NCBI GenBank assembly: GCA_905250125.1
Contig: CAJNOL010000083.1
Coordinates: 186,001-250,000 of the forward strand
DNA: 64,000 nucleotides
Origin: Rotaria sordida
Lineage: Eukaryota > Rotifera > Eurotatoria > Philodinida > Philodinidae
Direction of reading: 5' to 3'
A program made the translations under genes and the position numbers. Under the pieces are notes generated by a model. It ran no database searches. It saw only the letters and a program-made list of their open reading frames with translations, and was not told where the DNA came from. This document shows positions 13,901-25,949 of the stretch, in pieces. The first letter of the stretch is position 1, and the number at the start of each line of letters is the position of its first letter.

Positions 13901-15338
13901 CATTTGTGCTCGTGATAATCTCGAAAATGAAGAGTCGGAAAATACTGGTTCAAATGTAAGGATGAAATTTCATGAACGACTCTATACTATTCGTTCTCCA
14001 ATCTTTAACATGACGGTCCATTTTCTTAGATGCAGCCACCCCAAAAAACAAATTTTTGTAGACCTAGTTGTTTCTCTTTAAGGTTCGAGATAATTAAAAC
14101 GATGACAAGTAGTTTTTATTTATCAAAGCTGTATTAACATCTTATAATAGATAATGAATCATATAGATAATAATGACTACTATTATTTTGCTAAGTAAAA
14201 TAACTTTTATGCTAAGTTGACGTTTGCGTAGTAAAATTTGAATCTGCGAAGTAAACTTATTAGACGCTCACTTAATTTAAATTTTCTTGATCATAAAAAA
14301 ATTCAATGAGTAAAAATTATTATAAGCAGATAGTTTGTAGTTAAGACAAACTAAAATTAGCAACGATTAGATGAAAACTTTGTAGATGGTAGCATGGCGG
14401 GTAGATTTTTTTTCTATCTCTTACTTTTCTTCTTCCAGTGGTGTTGGAAAAATACTCTAGAAATATATCATTCTTACTTTTTGAAGACATCGAGTAACAG
14501 AGAGAAATAACTTTCAGAATGTTCCGGACAAGACTGGTCAAATAATCATAATTCATGAGATCAAGAATACAATAATTTAATACTACGCACAAAAAAGTTA
14601 TTAGCAGTAACAAATAAAATCATCAAAGACAAACATACATTTAAAGAATGACACACTCTATGAAGACTTTTCAAAATTGCAAATACAATTTTAAATAAAT
14701 AATCGAAGTCTCGTAATTAGAATCAAACAAGGTAGACTTGCATTTTCAACAGAACTAACAATTACACTTACAAAAATCGACTGATCCATATCATTTTGCA
14801 GGATTCTCAATACAAGTGTTAAAAATATCACGTCAAACCAAGGATTGAACTGATTATTATGTAATAACTAATGAGATACAAAATATTACGAAAAACGCGG
14901 TAAAAAAATATAAGAAAGAAAGAATAGATGTCATCTTCGAATCAATTCAAAGATCTTCAGAAAAGCAAATTTGCCAGACAATCGCCAAAGTAGGAAAATG
15001 AAATTTACAATTGTCCAAGTTTTTCAAAGAATATATTTACAGACATATGATTGGTATGATGATAAGGTTGAAATTTTGCAAACCATCTCCAGCAGCAAAT
15101 GATTAACAAAATTTACATATTTACCAATCGATCTAGAATATTTTGCCGAGAAAATCAGAGTTTTTCTTGGTTTTCATATCTCAATCGATATAAGTAATTA
15201 TGATATAAATTGACTTCTCTTTATGTTTTTCATGTGTTGATCAAGTAAAGTTTTTATCCCTAATTTGAAATGTAGTATGATCTTTTGTTCTCACGATTAT
15301 ATATCAAAATTACCACCAGAATAAAACTTATACTGAAA
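10980..15338. other. Gene-poor spacer upstream of TRPC
   Basis: The first few hundred bases probably hold the TRPC 5' UTR and promoter (pyrimidine tract then AG near 11025). The rest is AT-rich with homopolymer runs. Short ORFs at 11376-11558, 12959-13159 and 14341-14613 have no recognisable product or exon context. I see no supported gene. Confidence 0.5.
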
Positions 15339-15728
15339 TATTGAGTGTTCCAAAAGTTCCTTCTTAAAAGGTTTCTCGTTTCATTTCACTATTGACTGGA
15401 CTCCATCGAATAATTTTTTTTTTGATAATAGATAAATACATAGAGTTTTTATTTCTACATTGAAAACTAAGATCCTAAACAGAAATACAGAAATGTAGCT
15501 TTTTTTTTCTTTCTAAAAAAAATTCATGGGTGATGTGTGTTTTAATTGCTTGAATTTGAACTTGATACCATTCATTTCGTTTTTGTAAAGGTATACCGAA
15601 ATAAAGTTCTGTAAAAAGACCGCTCAATTGTTAGGTAATTTAATGATTCGAGCAGCTTAACAACTCGAAGTAACTAAAAACTGAAAAACTTTTAAGAAGA
15701 GCCTTTTGGGACACACGGTATTTCAATA
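15339..15728 (-). mobile_element. Decayed mariner-like element (deletion derivative)
   Basis: Both ends begin TATTGA and share a mariner-style inverted repeat: TGTTCCAAAAGTTCCTTC inward from the left, and TGTCCCAAAAGGCTCTTC inward from the right on the other strand, each followed by TTAAAAG. On the minus strand a short reading at about 15630-15530 gives FGIPLQKRNEWYQVQIQA, which resembles the C-terminal end of mariner transposases (G-I-x-x-L-x-x-R-W-x-x-x-I). The catalytic domain is missing, so the copy is non-autonomous or dead. Confidence 0.55.
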
Positions 15729-16507
15729 ACTAATTAATCCAAGTGTTCGCAATTTGAAAATACATTAAAAATGACATCAGCATAAATTCCTGCATTTCCA
15801 ATTATAGACATTCGTGCACTAATTGGCTTAATTTCTGTTGCAATTTGAAAGTTATGGATATTATTACTTACCTCGTTTCTATTCGATTGACTGTTATTTT
15901 TATTTCGATAGCATCATGTTTAATAGAAATCTTAAAATTAAACTTAAATATCGATCGATTTAAGATTTTTATTCGAATTTTTTGTTTTTTACTGAATTTA
16001 TAATCACCTTTTGATAACTTAAAAGTGTTTTTTTATTCAATTTCTTCCAACTAACTATAAAAATGATATAAATTTAGTTGACATTCCTTGTCGACACAGT
16101 AACATAGAATTCTTTTTTTGGGATCTATTTATTTCATATTGATTTTTCCGATGATCAACATTTTTAGCTTTGCACTCCTTTTCATATTCGAGTTTCACTC
16201 GAATACCATCTAGTTTTATTTAGTAAGTTCAATTAATCAGCATATACGTAAAGACCGAATGAGTCATATGTGATCATTAATTCAATCAACAAATGCTAAC
16301 AATTAGAATCAATATCGATTAACAAATTATGAAAACAATTATAACTAATCGCTAGTTTACAAGTTAGATAGATAAATATAGTCTGTCGCAATGTATGAAT
16401 CAGTTCTTTATTTTATCATAAGGGAGGACAAATAAACATAGATATATATGTAAAGAATAGAAAGAGATCTAACTCTTATTTGTTCTTCTATTTAAATAAC
16501 TAACATA

Positions 16508-17534
16508 ATGGTAAACACAATCGTTACGTTTGGAAATAATCGAGTTTCATCAGTTGCACCACTTCCTATAGTGATTAAAACTGATAAAAAATCATCTTTA
16601 CAACGACAAATTTATTTAATTATTGGAATTCTAGTACTTATCATTATTGTGAGTCCAACAATATTATCAATTGAAAAAGATCCAGATGATTTTTCTTTTC
16701 ATATACTTTTCATTGTTCATGCAAGTTCGTTAACATTTTCTTCGTTTATATATGTTTTTCTTTTTCACTTCTTTCTTAGGTTTTCTATTATTATTTTTCA
16801 TTTCAAATACAATATATAGAAGTTAGTTTATACTTTTGTTTTTTTTATTTATTTTCTAATTGAATAATAATTTTTATAGATATTGGAGATGGAATAACAA
16901 TAATACCTAGTCTTAGTCTTTTGGCTATTTATAAAACAGTTCATTATGTAATTCGATATCGTTATTGTCGAATAAATTCTCCAAAAGATTTTCTTATTAC
17001 AACGGTTTTATTTTTTTGTTTTTTTTTTATCTTTAATCAAGAAAATTCAACTATCTTTTATTTAGATTCAATTAACAATTATTTTAATATTTGTTATAAC
17101 ATATATTCTTTGGACATATTTATTAATAAGAAATAAATATCGAAAGAAAATAACAAAAGGGTATTAAAAAAAAATTTTTTTTTTATTTGTTTTATAGAAT
17201 CATATTTCTTTTTTCTTTTTTCAATAGAGCAACAAATTTTATAACAAAACAAAAACGAATATTTTTCTCATTGTTAAGTCTTAATTTAATGTTAACAGTA
17301 AGATTAAATAATCATAATTGACTTATTTAATTATTTGTTTTTTATATTTTAAAGATTTCATCATTAATTTTAAATATACGTAATCAAGAAAATTTTGGTT
17401 TATATGAAATAATTATTCTCTCAGTTGGAATACCATTAAGTTTACTTTGGTGTACAATAGGAATATTAATGGTAATAGAAAAAAATTCTTTTCAATCATT
17501 TGTTTTCGATCTACAACAATTACCCACAGTGTAG
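16508..17534 (+). CDS. Multi-span membrane protein, complete, six exons; family unrecognised
   Basis: Exons 16508-16724, 16780-16821, 16880-17004, 17066-17160, 17228-17297 and 17355-17534 (TAG) keep one open frame of 242 aa. Hydrophobic spans lie near residues 38-60 (IYLIIGILVLIIIV), 66-90, 95-115, about 130-150 (IILIFVITYILW), 165-185 and 200-225 (IIILSVGIPLSLLW), so six or seven membrane passes are likely. The chain ends DLQQLPTV. The size and regular spans would suit a small receptor or transporter, but no family motif is clear. It is a paralogue of the truncated gene at 52-526 (same exon 2 and 3 lengths and phases; shared QR-x3-Y-x-IIGI in exon 1). The first donor (GTTCGT) is weak. It is accepted because it gives HAS-FLLLFF, matching HSV-YVLISI in the paralogue. 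Confidence 0.65.
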
Positions 17535-18062
17535 AATTGATCGTACTACTAAAAAAAAAGCAAATAGACAAAAAAAAAACTTTACAATCGATTCAAGATT
17601 AAGAAACATTAGATATAAGTATAAATATGAATGTTTAGTAAACTATTCTAATTGAGTATGAAGTCTTACACGAGAGTAGATAGTAGCTATTTTTAAAATA
17701 TCCCATATTCCTGTATAATTTTTCCTTCTTTTTGGAGCTTCTATCTGTTGTAATATTCGTTATTCGATAACGAATATAGTTTTCATTTTTTCATAACATT
17801 TCGATAAATTGAAAACGTGAATGTCAACATTCAATTACTACTTACTAATAAGATCATCTACAAATCTATCCCATGAGATAAATCTTCACTTTTCACATGC
17901 TATTTGATTTTCACTGGATGCTGTATGTGATTAAATCATATGTCTACAAATTGACATTTGTGGGAAATGAAACAGGTACTACGCTTCTGTCAAATATGCA
18001 ACCAATTGATATCGCCTAATTATTGTTTGATTAATTGTCATTTTTCCAATATATTTTAGTCG

Positions 18063-18338
18063 ATGTTTCGAAATTGTTTATGCATAACATCATTCTATCT
18101 ATTGTCAATGATCCAACCATTTCATTTAATTCATTTGATATTTCAAACAATAAATGAATTACATAGTTTATCAACTGAACATGAAATAAATAAATTTCTT
18201 CCTTTATTAATAATTATTTTTGTATGTGTTAGTACAAATTTTCTTGTTCATTTATTTACAACAATAACTGGTTGTTGGATGATATCAAAAACTGATAAAA
18301 CAATTATTAATTTTCGTTGGTTATTAGCAAATATTTGA
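18063..18338 (+). CDS. Small hydrophobic protein or terminal exon, unrecognised
   Basis: An open frame of 91 aa starts MFRNCLCITS and ends LLANI at a TGA. Two hydrophobic stretches (about residues 5-30 and 45-70, LLIIIFVCVSTNFLVHLF) suggest two membrane passes. A pyrimidine tract and AG (ATATTTTAG) end 3 bases before the ATG. The frame could therefore be an internal or last exon; an upstream ATGAAACAG followed by GTACTA at about 17968-17980 would join in frame. The AG could also be a trans-splice acceptor. The frame sits between the multi-span gene and HROB on the same strand. Coding status is uncertain. Confidence 0.4.
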   Translation: MFRNCLCITSFYLLSMIQPFHLIHLIFQTINELHSLSTEHEINKFLPLLIIIFVCVSTNFLVHLFTTITGCWMISKTDKTIINFRWLLANI

Positions 18339-18446
18339 ACTTCTATTTTGTTGTTTTTTTTTTTCGTCTTTTGTTATAGTGTGTTTAGAATGTTGCATAA
18401 GCGTGTATGTGTGTTTTTTTTTTCATTTTTGTTTCTAGATAGAGTC

Positions 18447-21112
18447 ATGTCAGCTTCGATAAATAATGAAGATAGAGAAAATAATCTTGATCAAAGCCGA
18501 AGTTATGATGAAATTGAACAATTCATTTCTGATGAAGATGATACTCATGAAATTAATACAGAAAGTAGAATAACAATTAATTCATTAAGATCATCTGATG
18601 AAAGATTAGTATCACAACAACAACAACAACAACAACAACAGCGTTCATCATCTTGTATTACACAAGTACAGAATACGAGTCTTTCTCTAGAAAAATCTTC
18701 AACGAATATTGAAGAAAATTCTAAAAATGAAAATAACAATAAATCAAAAATATCCATATTAAGTGTTAAAACATCAAATATACCTGGTCCAGTTGGTCTC
18801 TTACCAATATTAGTAAGATTATATGTTATTAATTAAATTCTTTTAATTAAAATTATTATTAATATAGAAAACTAATGAAGATTTACGACGTTTAAAAGAA
18901 GATAAAACGGCTCGTGATACATTGCTTACTAATGAAGAGAATGTTAATGCTAAACGACCTAAAACATCATCTGATGTAAGTTAATTATAGATACTTTCCT
19001 TACTTTAGTAACTACCAAAGATCGATGGGGCTATCTCGCGTCACCCCGCGCTCTAACACATGCTTCTATTCATGCTGAAAGAACATCGAAGAAATGTTTC
19101 CGTGCTTTCGAAACTTGCTCATCCAACAAGAAAATAAAGACACATGCGAAGTGTGGAGTAGCTCTATCTATCTCTGGTAACTACCTACTTAAGTTTATCT
19201 GATACCTTTATCTCAGTAATATCTGAAATCTTCATTATAACCTATGAGCAAAGTTTCATCTAGATATGAATATATAATATGATGGAATTGCTATTACTTT
19301 GAATCAAAAGTTATTAAGAAAATATCTCATAAATGGTTACCAGTAATGTGTCTTGATATGTATAGAAAGAGTGATTAACAAATATCTTAAACTATTGGTT
19401 AGAGATTGTTGGCAGATATTATTATTTGTTACGAGACGTAAAGAAGTGAGAAAACTACAATTTTCTTATTATAGAATCTAACATTCATTCACAAAATGAA
19501 ATTTTCTTTTACTATAATAGAGTTTTGCATCATACGTCAATCGGATACAAATAATTATTCGGATTAAGCCATAGAATATTATTATCTCAATTTTTTTATG
19601 CATGTTCAAAATATCTTCAGAGATATTATCTGATTTTCTAAATTAGTCCACCGAGTGAAGAATATTTCCCATAAATTCAAGCAAATCTTCTCTATTGCTT
19701 TGATTTTATTAATGAGCACATAAAAGTTTACTTCATTTTGGATTAGAAGTATAGACCATAAGTTTTTCTTTGTACTCTAGACTTACCTTGCACTTTTCTA
19801 CTATGGATCAAGCTAAGAAAAACTAATGATTTATGATGATCATTGATCTCACAGTTAATATATTTTGAACGAAAGTCAAGATTTTCTATACTTCCTATAG
19901 ATTTATCAACACACTTATAAAGTTCGGTACAATTTTACATAAATTCGCTAAATGTTAAATAAAAATTTATGTATATTATTTTGTTTTTAGCTTTTTAGTT
20001 TGAATATTAACAATTATCCATCATATACAATAGCTCTTAGACAATTACAAGAATCATTCAGTTGTGAACCAATCAGTATTCATACAGCACTTGTTAAAGT
20101 TAGAATAATCAATAAATTCATTCATTCATTCATTCATCATCTTTCATTTCATAAAACTAGGCTCGTCTTGGTATTAAAAAACGTATTCCACTTATGTGTG
20201 CGGCTGTAACACACTATGATCGACAAGAAAATACTATTCTATTAGATAAATCAGGTATAAACAATCTATCATTTCAATTTGATAACACAAAAAAAAAAAT
20301 CTTTTTTTTTTCTTAGCTCATATTCGAGCAACATTCATCGGTGACGATGAATTATTAGATAGTTTTAATATTCGTGTTGGTCATACGCTTGTATTACGAA
20401 ATGTAAATATCTATTTATCTTTCTAAATTTTCTTTTAAAATAATTTGCTTTTTCGTTTTTGTAAAGGTAGCAGTATTTACATCAACTCGTCATAGACATC
20501 ATTATGTTAATATTCATTTACAAAATATAATAGCTATACAAGATCCATTAAGTAATTTATTTAGTATGCCATCTATGAGTCAAGAATATCAACAACAACA
20601 AAAAATGCCAAAATCAATATTACATTCAATTGAAAATGAAATATCAGCATATGCAGATTCATCAAAAATAAATAATGAAACTTTTCATTTATTTTCACAA
20701 TTTGATCATGATGATAATGAACAACCACCATTAAAAAAACTAAATACAACTTTAAAATCATCAAATAATTCAGCTTTTAATCATATTAAACCAAATATAA
20801 AATCATCATCTGTAAATAAATTTAAAGAAACTATTAGTGAAAAACCACAATCAACTTTTAAGTCTCTTCCTATTCAACCACAAAATACATCAATATCAAC
20901 TATCAATAAACTTGCACCTACGCTAGTTACAGTTACTCCACCATCATCAATAACCGAAATTGATCTTCTTCAAATGATTGAGAAACCAATTGATATTGAT
21001 ATTAATCCAGAAGGTAATTCTTTTTATGAACTATATTTTAATTCATTTAAATTTCTTTTTTATCTTCTCATTAATAGATCTTACTAATGATGAATTCTTT
21101 ACAACATGGTAG
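18447..21112 (+). CDS. HROB: HROB-like homologous-recombination OB-fold protein
   Basis: HROB (MCM8IP/C17orf53) brings the MCM8-MCM9 helicase to recombination intermediates in the nucleus. Exons 18447-18812, 18868-18975, 19991-20098, 20161-20254, 20317-20402, 20467-21013 and 21078-21112 give 447 aa with consistent phases. Family marks: IPGPVGLLP (about 112-120), then SYTIALRQL, then the OB-fold (about 195-285) with KKRIPLMCAAVTHYD, an ILLDKSGAHIRATF strand pair, VGHTLVLRNVAVF and a terminal strand HYVNIHLQNIIAI, in the same order as vertebrate HROB. A short acidic tail (DLTNDEFFTTW) ends the protein. The N-terminus is low-complexity with a nine-Gln run. An AG at 18436-18437 lies nine bases before the ATG. 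The 1-kb intron 3' of exon 2 carries a MITE. Confidence 0.82.
19007..19187. mobile_element. MITE in HROB intron 2
   Basis: A block of about 180 bp, more GC-rich than its surroundings, sits just inside the intron. Its ends are imperfect inverted repeats: GTAACTACCAAAGATCGAT from the left, and GTAGTTACCAGAGATAGAT from the right on the other strand, each followed by a G-rich GCTA. There is no ORF. Confidence 0.55.
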
Positions 21113-21354
21113 TGATATTATATTTTCTTTTAATTGTATGCAGATAGATTTTTTTTTCTCAGGTGTTGTAATTTCTTTTGTTGATTTATCTGACTAGAAT
21201 TTATTTGTGTAATAATAAAAAATTCATATAAATATATATATATATTAGCGAATCAAATTCATCTTGAAATTTGTCATATATGAAGAGTAAAAAATTAGTT
21301 TCTCATAGTCTCTGTGTAAATAAGATGATAAAGAAAAGTTAAATAACAACATAT

Positions 21355-21755
21355 TATTTTTTGTGTAATGTTAAGCATCTAGCTGAAATTCAGATAGTGA
21401 TTTAAATAGTTAATATAGCTTTCTATCTAATACATTCTATACCAAGGTTCCATAAAAGAACTATAATGGTAAGGTTTCTAAAAAACTGAACACGGTAGTT
21501 TTATATGACTTTTCTCTCAAAATTTGTAAGTATCACAAAAATCGTAAAAAAAAATGTCTCCTGCACGGTTTTTGTGATACTTACAACTTTTGAAGGAAAA
21601 GTCGTATAAAACTATCGTGTTTGGCTTTTTAGAAACTTTTCCATTATAATTCTTTTATGGAATCTTGGCATAGGATGTATTACATAGGAAACTCTATTGA
21701 CTGTTAAAGTCACTATCTGCATTTGAGCTAAGTGCTTAACATTATAGGAAAAAAA
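21355..21755. repeat. Long palindrome downstream of HROB
   Basis: Arms of about 190 bp meet almost head to head around 21556-21562. TTTGTAAGTATCACAAAAA (21522) pairs with TTTTTGTGATACTTACAA (21572), and AATGTTAAGCA (21368) with TGCTTAACATT (21733). One arm is related to 45605-45855 elsewhere in the window. Confidence 0.85.
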
Positions 21756-22790
21756 ATCACAAATACATTGATGCTAAACTTTTTTCAGTTCTTTAGTAAG
21801 AGATACCAAAGGAAAATGTTTTTTAGAATCATAAAATGATGAGTTTTCGAAAGCATAAGACAAATCATAAGGTTTGGTTTTGTTTGGAATATTTCGTAAA
21901 ACTTTAATAAAAATTTAAGTGTAATTTATATAAATTTCAGCAAAACCTTGATTTTGTATGTGTATCGTTTTATATATTTCGAGAAAATCTTTCGTATGGA
22001 AATTTTTGATGTATATTTCTAAGAAACTTCTCGATAAGTTGCTTATTTTGTTAAGAAACAGGACATGTAAAAAAAGCCTCTGAAAGGATTTATTGAGTTT
22101 TACATCAACAAGAAGTTGCTTCGATTATATGACTTTCTTGTAATAAGATTGTATGGTGTTAGAATTATTTTAAGTACAAATATTGTTACGTATGGTTCTA
22201 ACGTCGAATAAATTATTTTAAGAAAGTTGTATATCATTTATTGTGATTTTCAAAGTCAACAAAATATTCTCCACAGTTGATCCATCTACATTCACTGCTG
22301 AGGGACCACTATGATTTGGGTTTTTTTTTACATTTGTGAGATATATTTAAATCACTGGATTCATCTATTAACATCATATAACATGTTTTAACTATATCAA
22401 AACAGTATTCTTGTATTGAAGAGTAAGCACTTACATTCAGTGAGTTTCTCGTTCGTATTCTAAGCTGGTTACTTTCTATTATTCTAATTCTTTACATTTG
22501 ACGTAAGAATAAGTATCGACATTCAATTGAAAAACTGCAAGAAAAATAAACTATGAAAGCTACAATCATTATTCGAATCTTGATTTTAGGAATGAATGAT
22601 GCAGTATTCACGATAAGATATTTGTTCAGCTTATTTAGCTTTTTGGTTCTCATGAAAACAAGAAGTCGAATTGAAATTTTGAGAACATTTATCTATCTTT
22701 CCTATATATATATCTACTAAAGAATTGATCTTATTAAACAATTTTTTTATTTGTTAATATTTCATTACATCTTATTTCTCAAATTTTAAA
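21756..22790. other. Spacer between two convergent genes
   Basis: AT-rich sequence between the 3' ends of HROB (+) and the Kv gene (-). No exon or RNA gene is recognised. 3' UTRs of both genes are expected here. Confidence 0.4.
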
Positions 22791-25020
22791 TTAATCATCA
22801 GTTTCTGATACTCGACGTTGAAATGTTTTAAGTACACTTCCTTGACTTTTATAATCGTAACGAATCTCTGTTAAACCTTCATCATCGTCATCAATATAAG
22901 ATTCTTCATCAGATGATGAATCCAGATGAAATTGAACATCAAATGGCAAAGATGCTTGATTCTTTTTTTTAGAAATAACACTTAATGATATATTATTTTC
23001 AGATGTTTGTTTATTTGCAATAATACTTCTAATTTTTTCTATGAAATCATTTGATATTTCTTGTTTTTCATTTTTAACATAACCAATAATAAAATGAATT
23101 TGATTATTAGTTGATTCTATTGAATTTTCTTCTTTTATTTGTGTATCAAGTGTTTGAGGAAATTGTAATGTATTACTTTCATTTATTACATTCTCTTCTG
23201 TTTGAATATTAATATCTTCAATTTCCGAATTTTTCTGACGTTCTATCGATTGATTGAAATTTTGTGAATCTATATCATCATTTGCATTATCAGGATAATC
23301 ATAAGAGTCAATTACTGCTTCATCCATAAATATTGTTCGAACATAAACATGTTCATATCGACCAACAAGCACAGAAACAAGCATACCCATTGTTCCAGCA
23401 CCAAATAATGCACATATACAACAAACTATACGACCCATTGGTGTTATTGGTGCTATATCACCATATCTAAGTTAAGAAAATTTCGATTAATCAAAAAAAT
23501 AACAATTTTTTTTTTAAAAATTTACCCAACACTTGTAATTGTAATAATTCCCCAATAAGTTGCCGTAAAAATTGAATTAAATTTTTCACTTTGTGAACTA
23601 TTTTCAGCATAATAAGCAGTAGCACCAAAAAGAAATCCAATAGCAGTCATTACAATAATCATTATGAAAAAATCAAGAAATGATTGTCTTATTGTTGTTA
23701 CAAATACATGTAAAGATCTCATATTTTTAAATACTCGAACAAATTTAAAAACTTGTAATAAACGAATTATAAGTAAAAATCGAAGACCAGCATAAGTATG
23801 TGTATCAATTTCTTCTTCTTGATCGGTTAAATAAATACCAAGTGTAATATAAAAAGGTATTATAGCTATTAGATCAATCCAATTCATTAGATTTTTTATA
23901 AAATCAAGTAACGAAGGTGTAGTTAATATACGAATTAAAAATTCAATTGTAAAATAACCAACACAAATAGATTGAATAAGAAAGAAAGGTGATGTAAAAT
24001 ATGTATAACAAACATTCAAATCTTCAGAAGAGTTTTGATCTGTTCTATTATTCATATAAATAGTAGTTGTTATATTACGTTGTGTTTTACAATGTAAATT
24101 ATGTACATCAGCATATTGTGGTAATGTTTCGACAGTAAGAACAATTGTTAACATAAGAACCATAAGTATAGATATCATATGAACAAATTTTGCCATTCTT
24201 GAATAATCTGGATATTCTGTTAATGCCCATAGATATCTTCGAATAGGATTTTTTGGTAAACGTAATTTTGTAATTACTGTTATATTTTCATCGTTTCGTA
24301 TTTGATTAAAAGCTTCTCGTCCTAATTGAAAAAAAAGAACTTCTTCAAGAAATACATCAAGTGGAACATGATCTGGTCGCCTTAAACGACCATGTGATTG
24401 ATAATAATAAAGTATAGCTCCAAAACATGCACGATGACGATCAAAAAAATATTCATTACGAGTTCCATCATAGTAATATTTACGTTGTTTCTCATTTCCA
24501 AGTAATGTATCTGGATAAATGTCAAGAGTTTTTCGATTTGTTTCAAAACGATCACCACATACATTTATTCTAATGCGACCATTTAATGAAGATTTTTTGT
24601 TTTCTTGCTCTTTTTGAGAACATATCGATCGAATATTAATCAAACTTCGGACATTCACAAGATCACTATTCATAAATATGAATATAGGAATAATTTAAAT
24701 ATTGTCTATTGATTATGTTAATATACTGTTAAAACAAATTTGTTGTTTGAAGATAATTATCCAAGAGCATTAAAAAGCATAAAAAAAAAAGACTTACGAA
24801 ATATACGGATCCTTAATACATGGACGCCGATTTGTGGTATTATTTGTCCGTGATTCTCTTAAAAAAGAATGAAATCAATTATTTGAAAATAGGTTTATAT
24901 TTTATTTTCACGCTGAAATAAACTTGATGCACGTCGACTTCGTCTTTTAGCCTCAGGATCAGCAACAAAACGTATTGTAGAAGTTCGACGAGTGGATTTT
25001 GGTGAATCAGTGCTTTCCAT
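22791..25020 (-). CDS. Voltage-gated K+ channel, Shaker/Kv1-like but divergent (copy 1)
   Basis: Exons 25020-24912, 24855-24798, 24665-23526 and 23466-22791 give 660 aa with consistent phases. The T1 tetramerisation domain (about 88-180) reads INVCGDRFETN, then PDTLLGNE, NEYFFDRHR and GRLRRP, close to Kv1. S1 to S6 follow. S4 (about 349-372) reads IIRLLQVFKFVRVFK, so compared with Shaker the first gating arginine is Leu and the third is Gln. The filter (433-439) is TSVGYGD instead of TTVGYGD. The S6 PVP hinge is replaced by LVS (465-467) in GMLVSVLVGRYEHVY. A long acidic, Ser-rich cytoplasmic tail follows. The intron between exons 3 and 4 splits the first filter glycine codon (GG/A), exactly as in the second Kv gene at 53068-56414. 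Exons 1-2 (start MESTDSPKSTRR) are less certain than the core. Confidence 0.9.
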
Positions 25021-25900
25021 TTTTTTTTATCTATAAACATATTTTGATATAATAGACAAAAGCACAATGATGTTTACGTATGAATGGCCTGTGTATCTAT
25101 CTTTTTTTTAAATTTACTCTCTTAATATAACACTTGGAAGTGTTTACAAGAATTAGTGTAATCATTCACCGCTGTTTGATTTACATAATCACGAGCGGTA
25201 ATGATACATACAAAAACGAAGAAAAAAAAAATATTCATATGATGTTTTGTTTAGTAGATAAAGTATGTAAAGAGAATAAATCCTGAGAAAAGAGCAAAAT
25301 GGAATGGGCGCAAAATGAATAACAAAAAGAGGGATGACATAAAAACGAGAAGAGAGAAAATAAGAGGAGAAAGGAAGATAGGAGAGAGAGAGACAGAAAG
25401 AGTAACAAACAAAACATGATCAGTTTTACATAAGTGAAAATTCAAGTCGCTAAAAGAGACAATGATTGATATCTTGCTTGCAGATGTTTCTTTCGTTTTA
25501 TTCGAAATAAATGTTCCAAATGATCATTTTTACTCTTATGAAATAAATGTCAATAAAATATATCGTCGTAAAAAAGCGAGAGGTCTAAGTTTGACGTCTC
25601 GATTCGTTGTAACTTCTTCTTTATATATAGATTTAACATAATCTGCTAGTGACACTTCATTTCTTGTTTGAAAGAGTTCTGTTATTTCGAGCAAAAGGAC
25701 AGCGATGAACCAGTTTTAATCTATTACTAAATTTTCTCAAGAATAATTCTTTTTGAATTTGAGTTAGGAAGACATATAGTAGAAATATCTAAGTGAAATA
25801 AGGAAACTATAGACAAAAACGCATCCTCGCAAGACATATTTTGACAGAATTTTATCATCTTTCATTCATATTAATTTACTGAATGTTCTTTGAATGTTTT
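25021..25900. other. Upstream region of Kv copy 1
   Basis: Probably promoter and 5' UTR. It contains a purine-rich stretch (about 25320-25415, GA-rich on the plus strand) that produces two overlapping, compositionally odd ORFs on the minus strand. No gene is supported. Confidence 0.4.
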
Positions 25901-25949
25901 CAAACATTTTATGTGTTCAAGTAAAACGTAGATATTTAAATTCTCTAAC

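Noticed and set aside
18348..18446. Upstream extension of the HROB frame with a hydrophobic start
   Set aside because: T-rich sequence ending in a CTAG acceptor. It looks like leader or intron and adds a stretch (CVFFFSFLFL) foreign to the family.
20100..20140. CATT-type tandem repeat as a possible feature
   Set aside because: Short microsatellite within an HROB intron with no other support.
25235..25445. Minus-strand Ser/Leu-rich ORFs
   Set aside because: Produced by a GA-rich low-complexity tract; no splice or family support.
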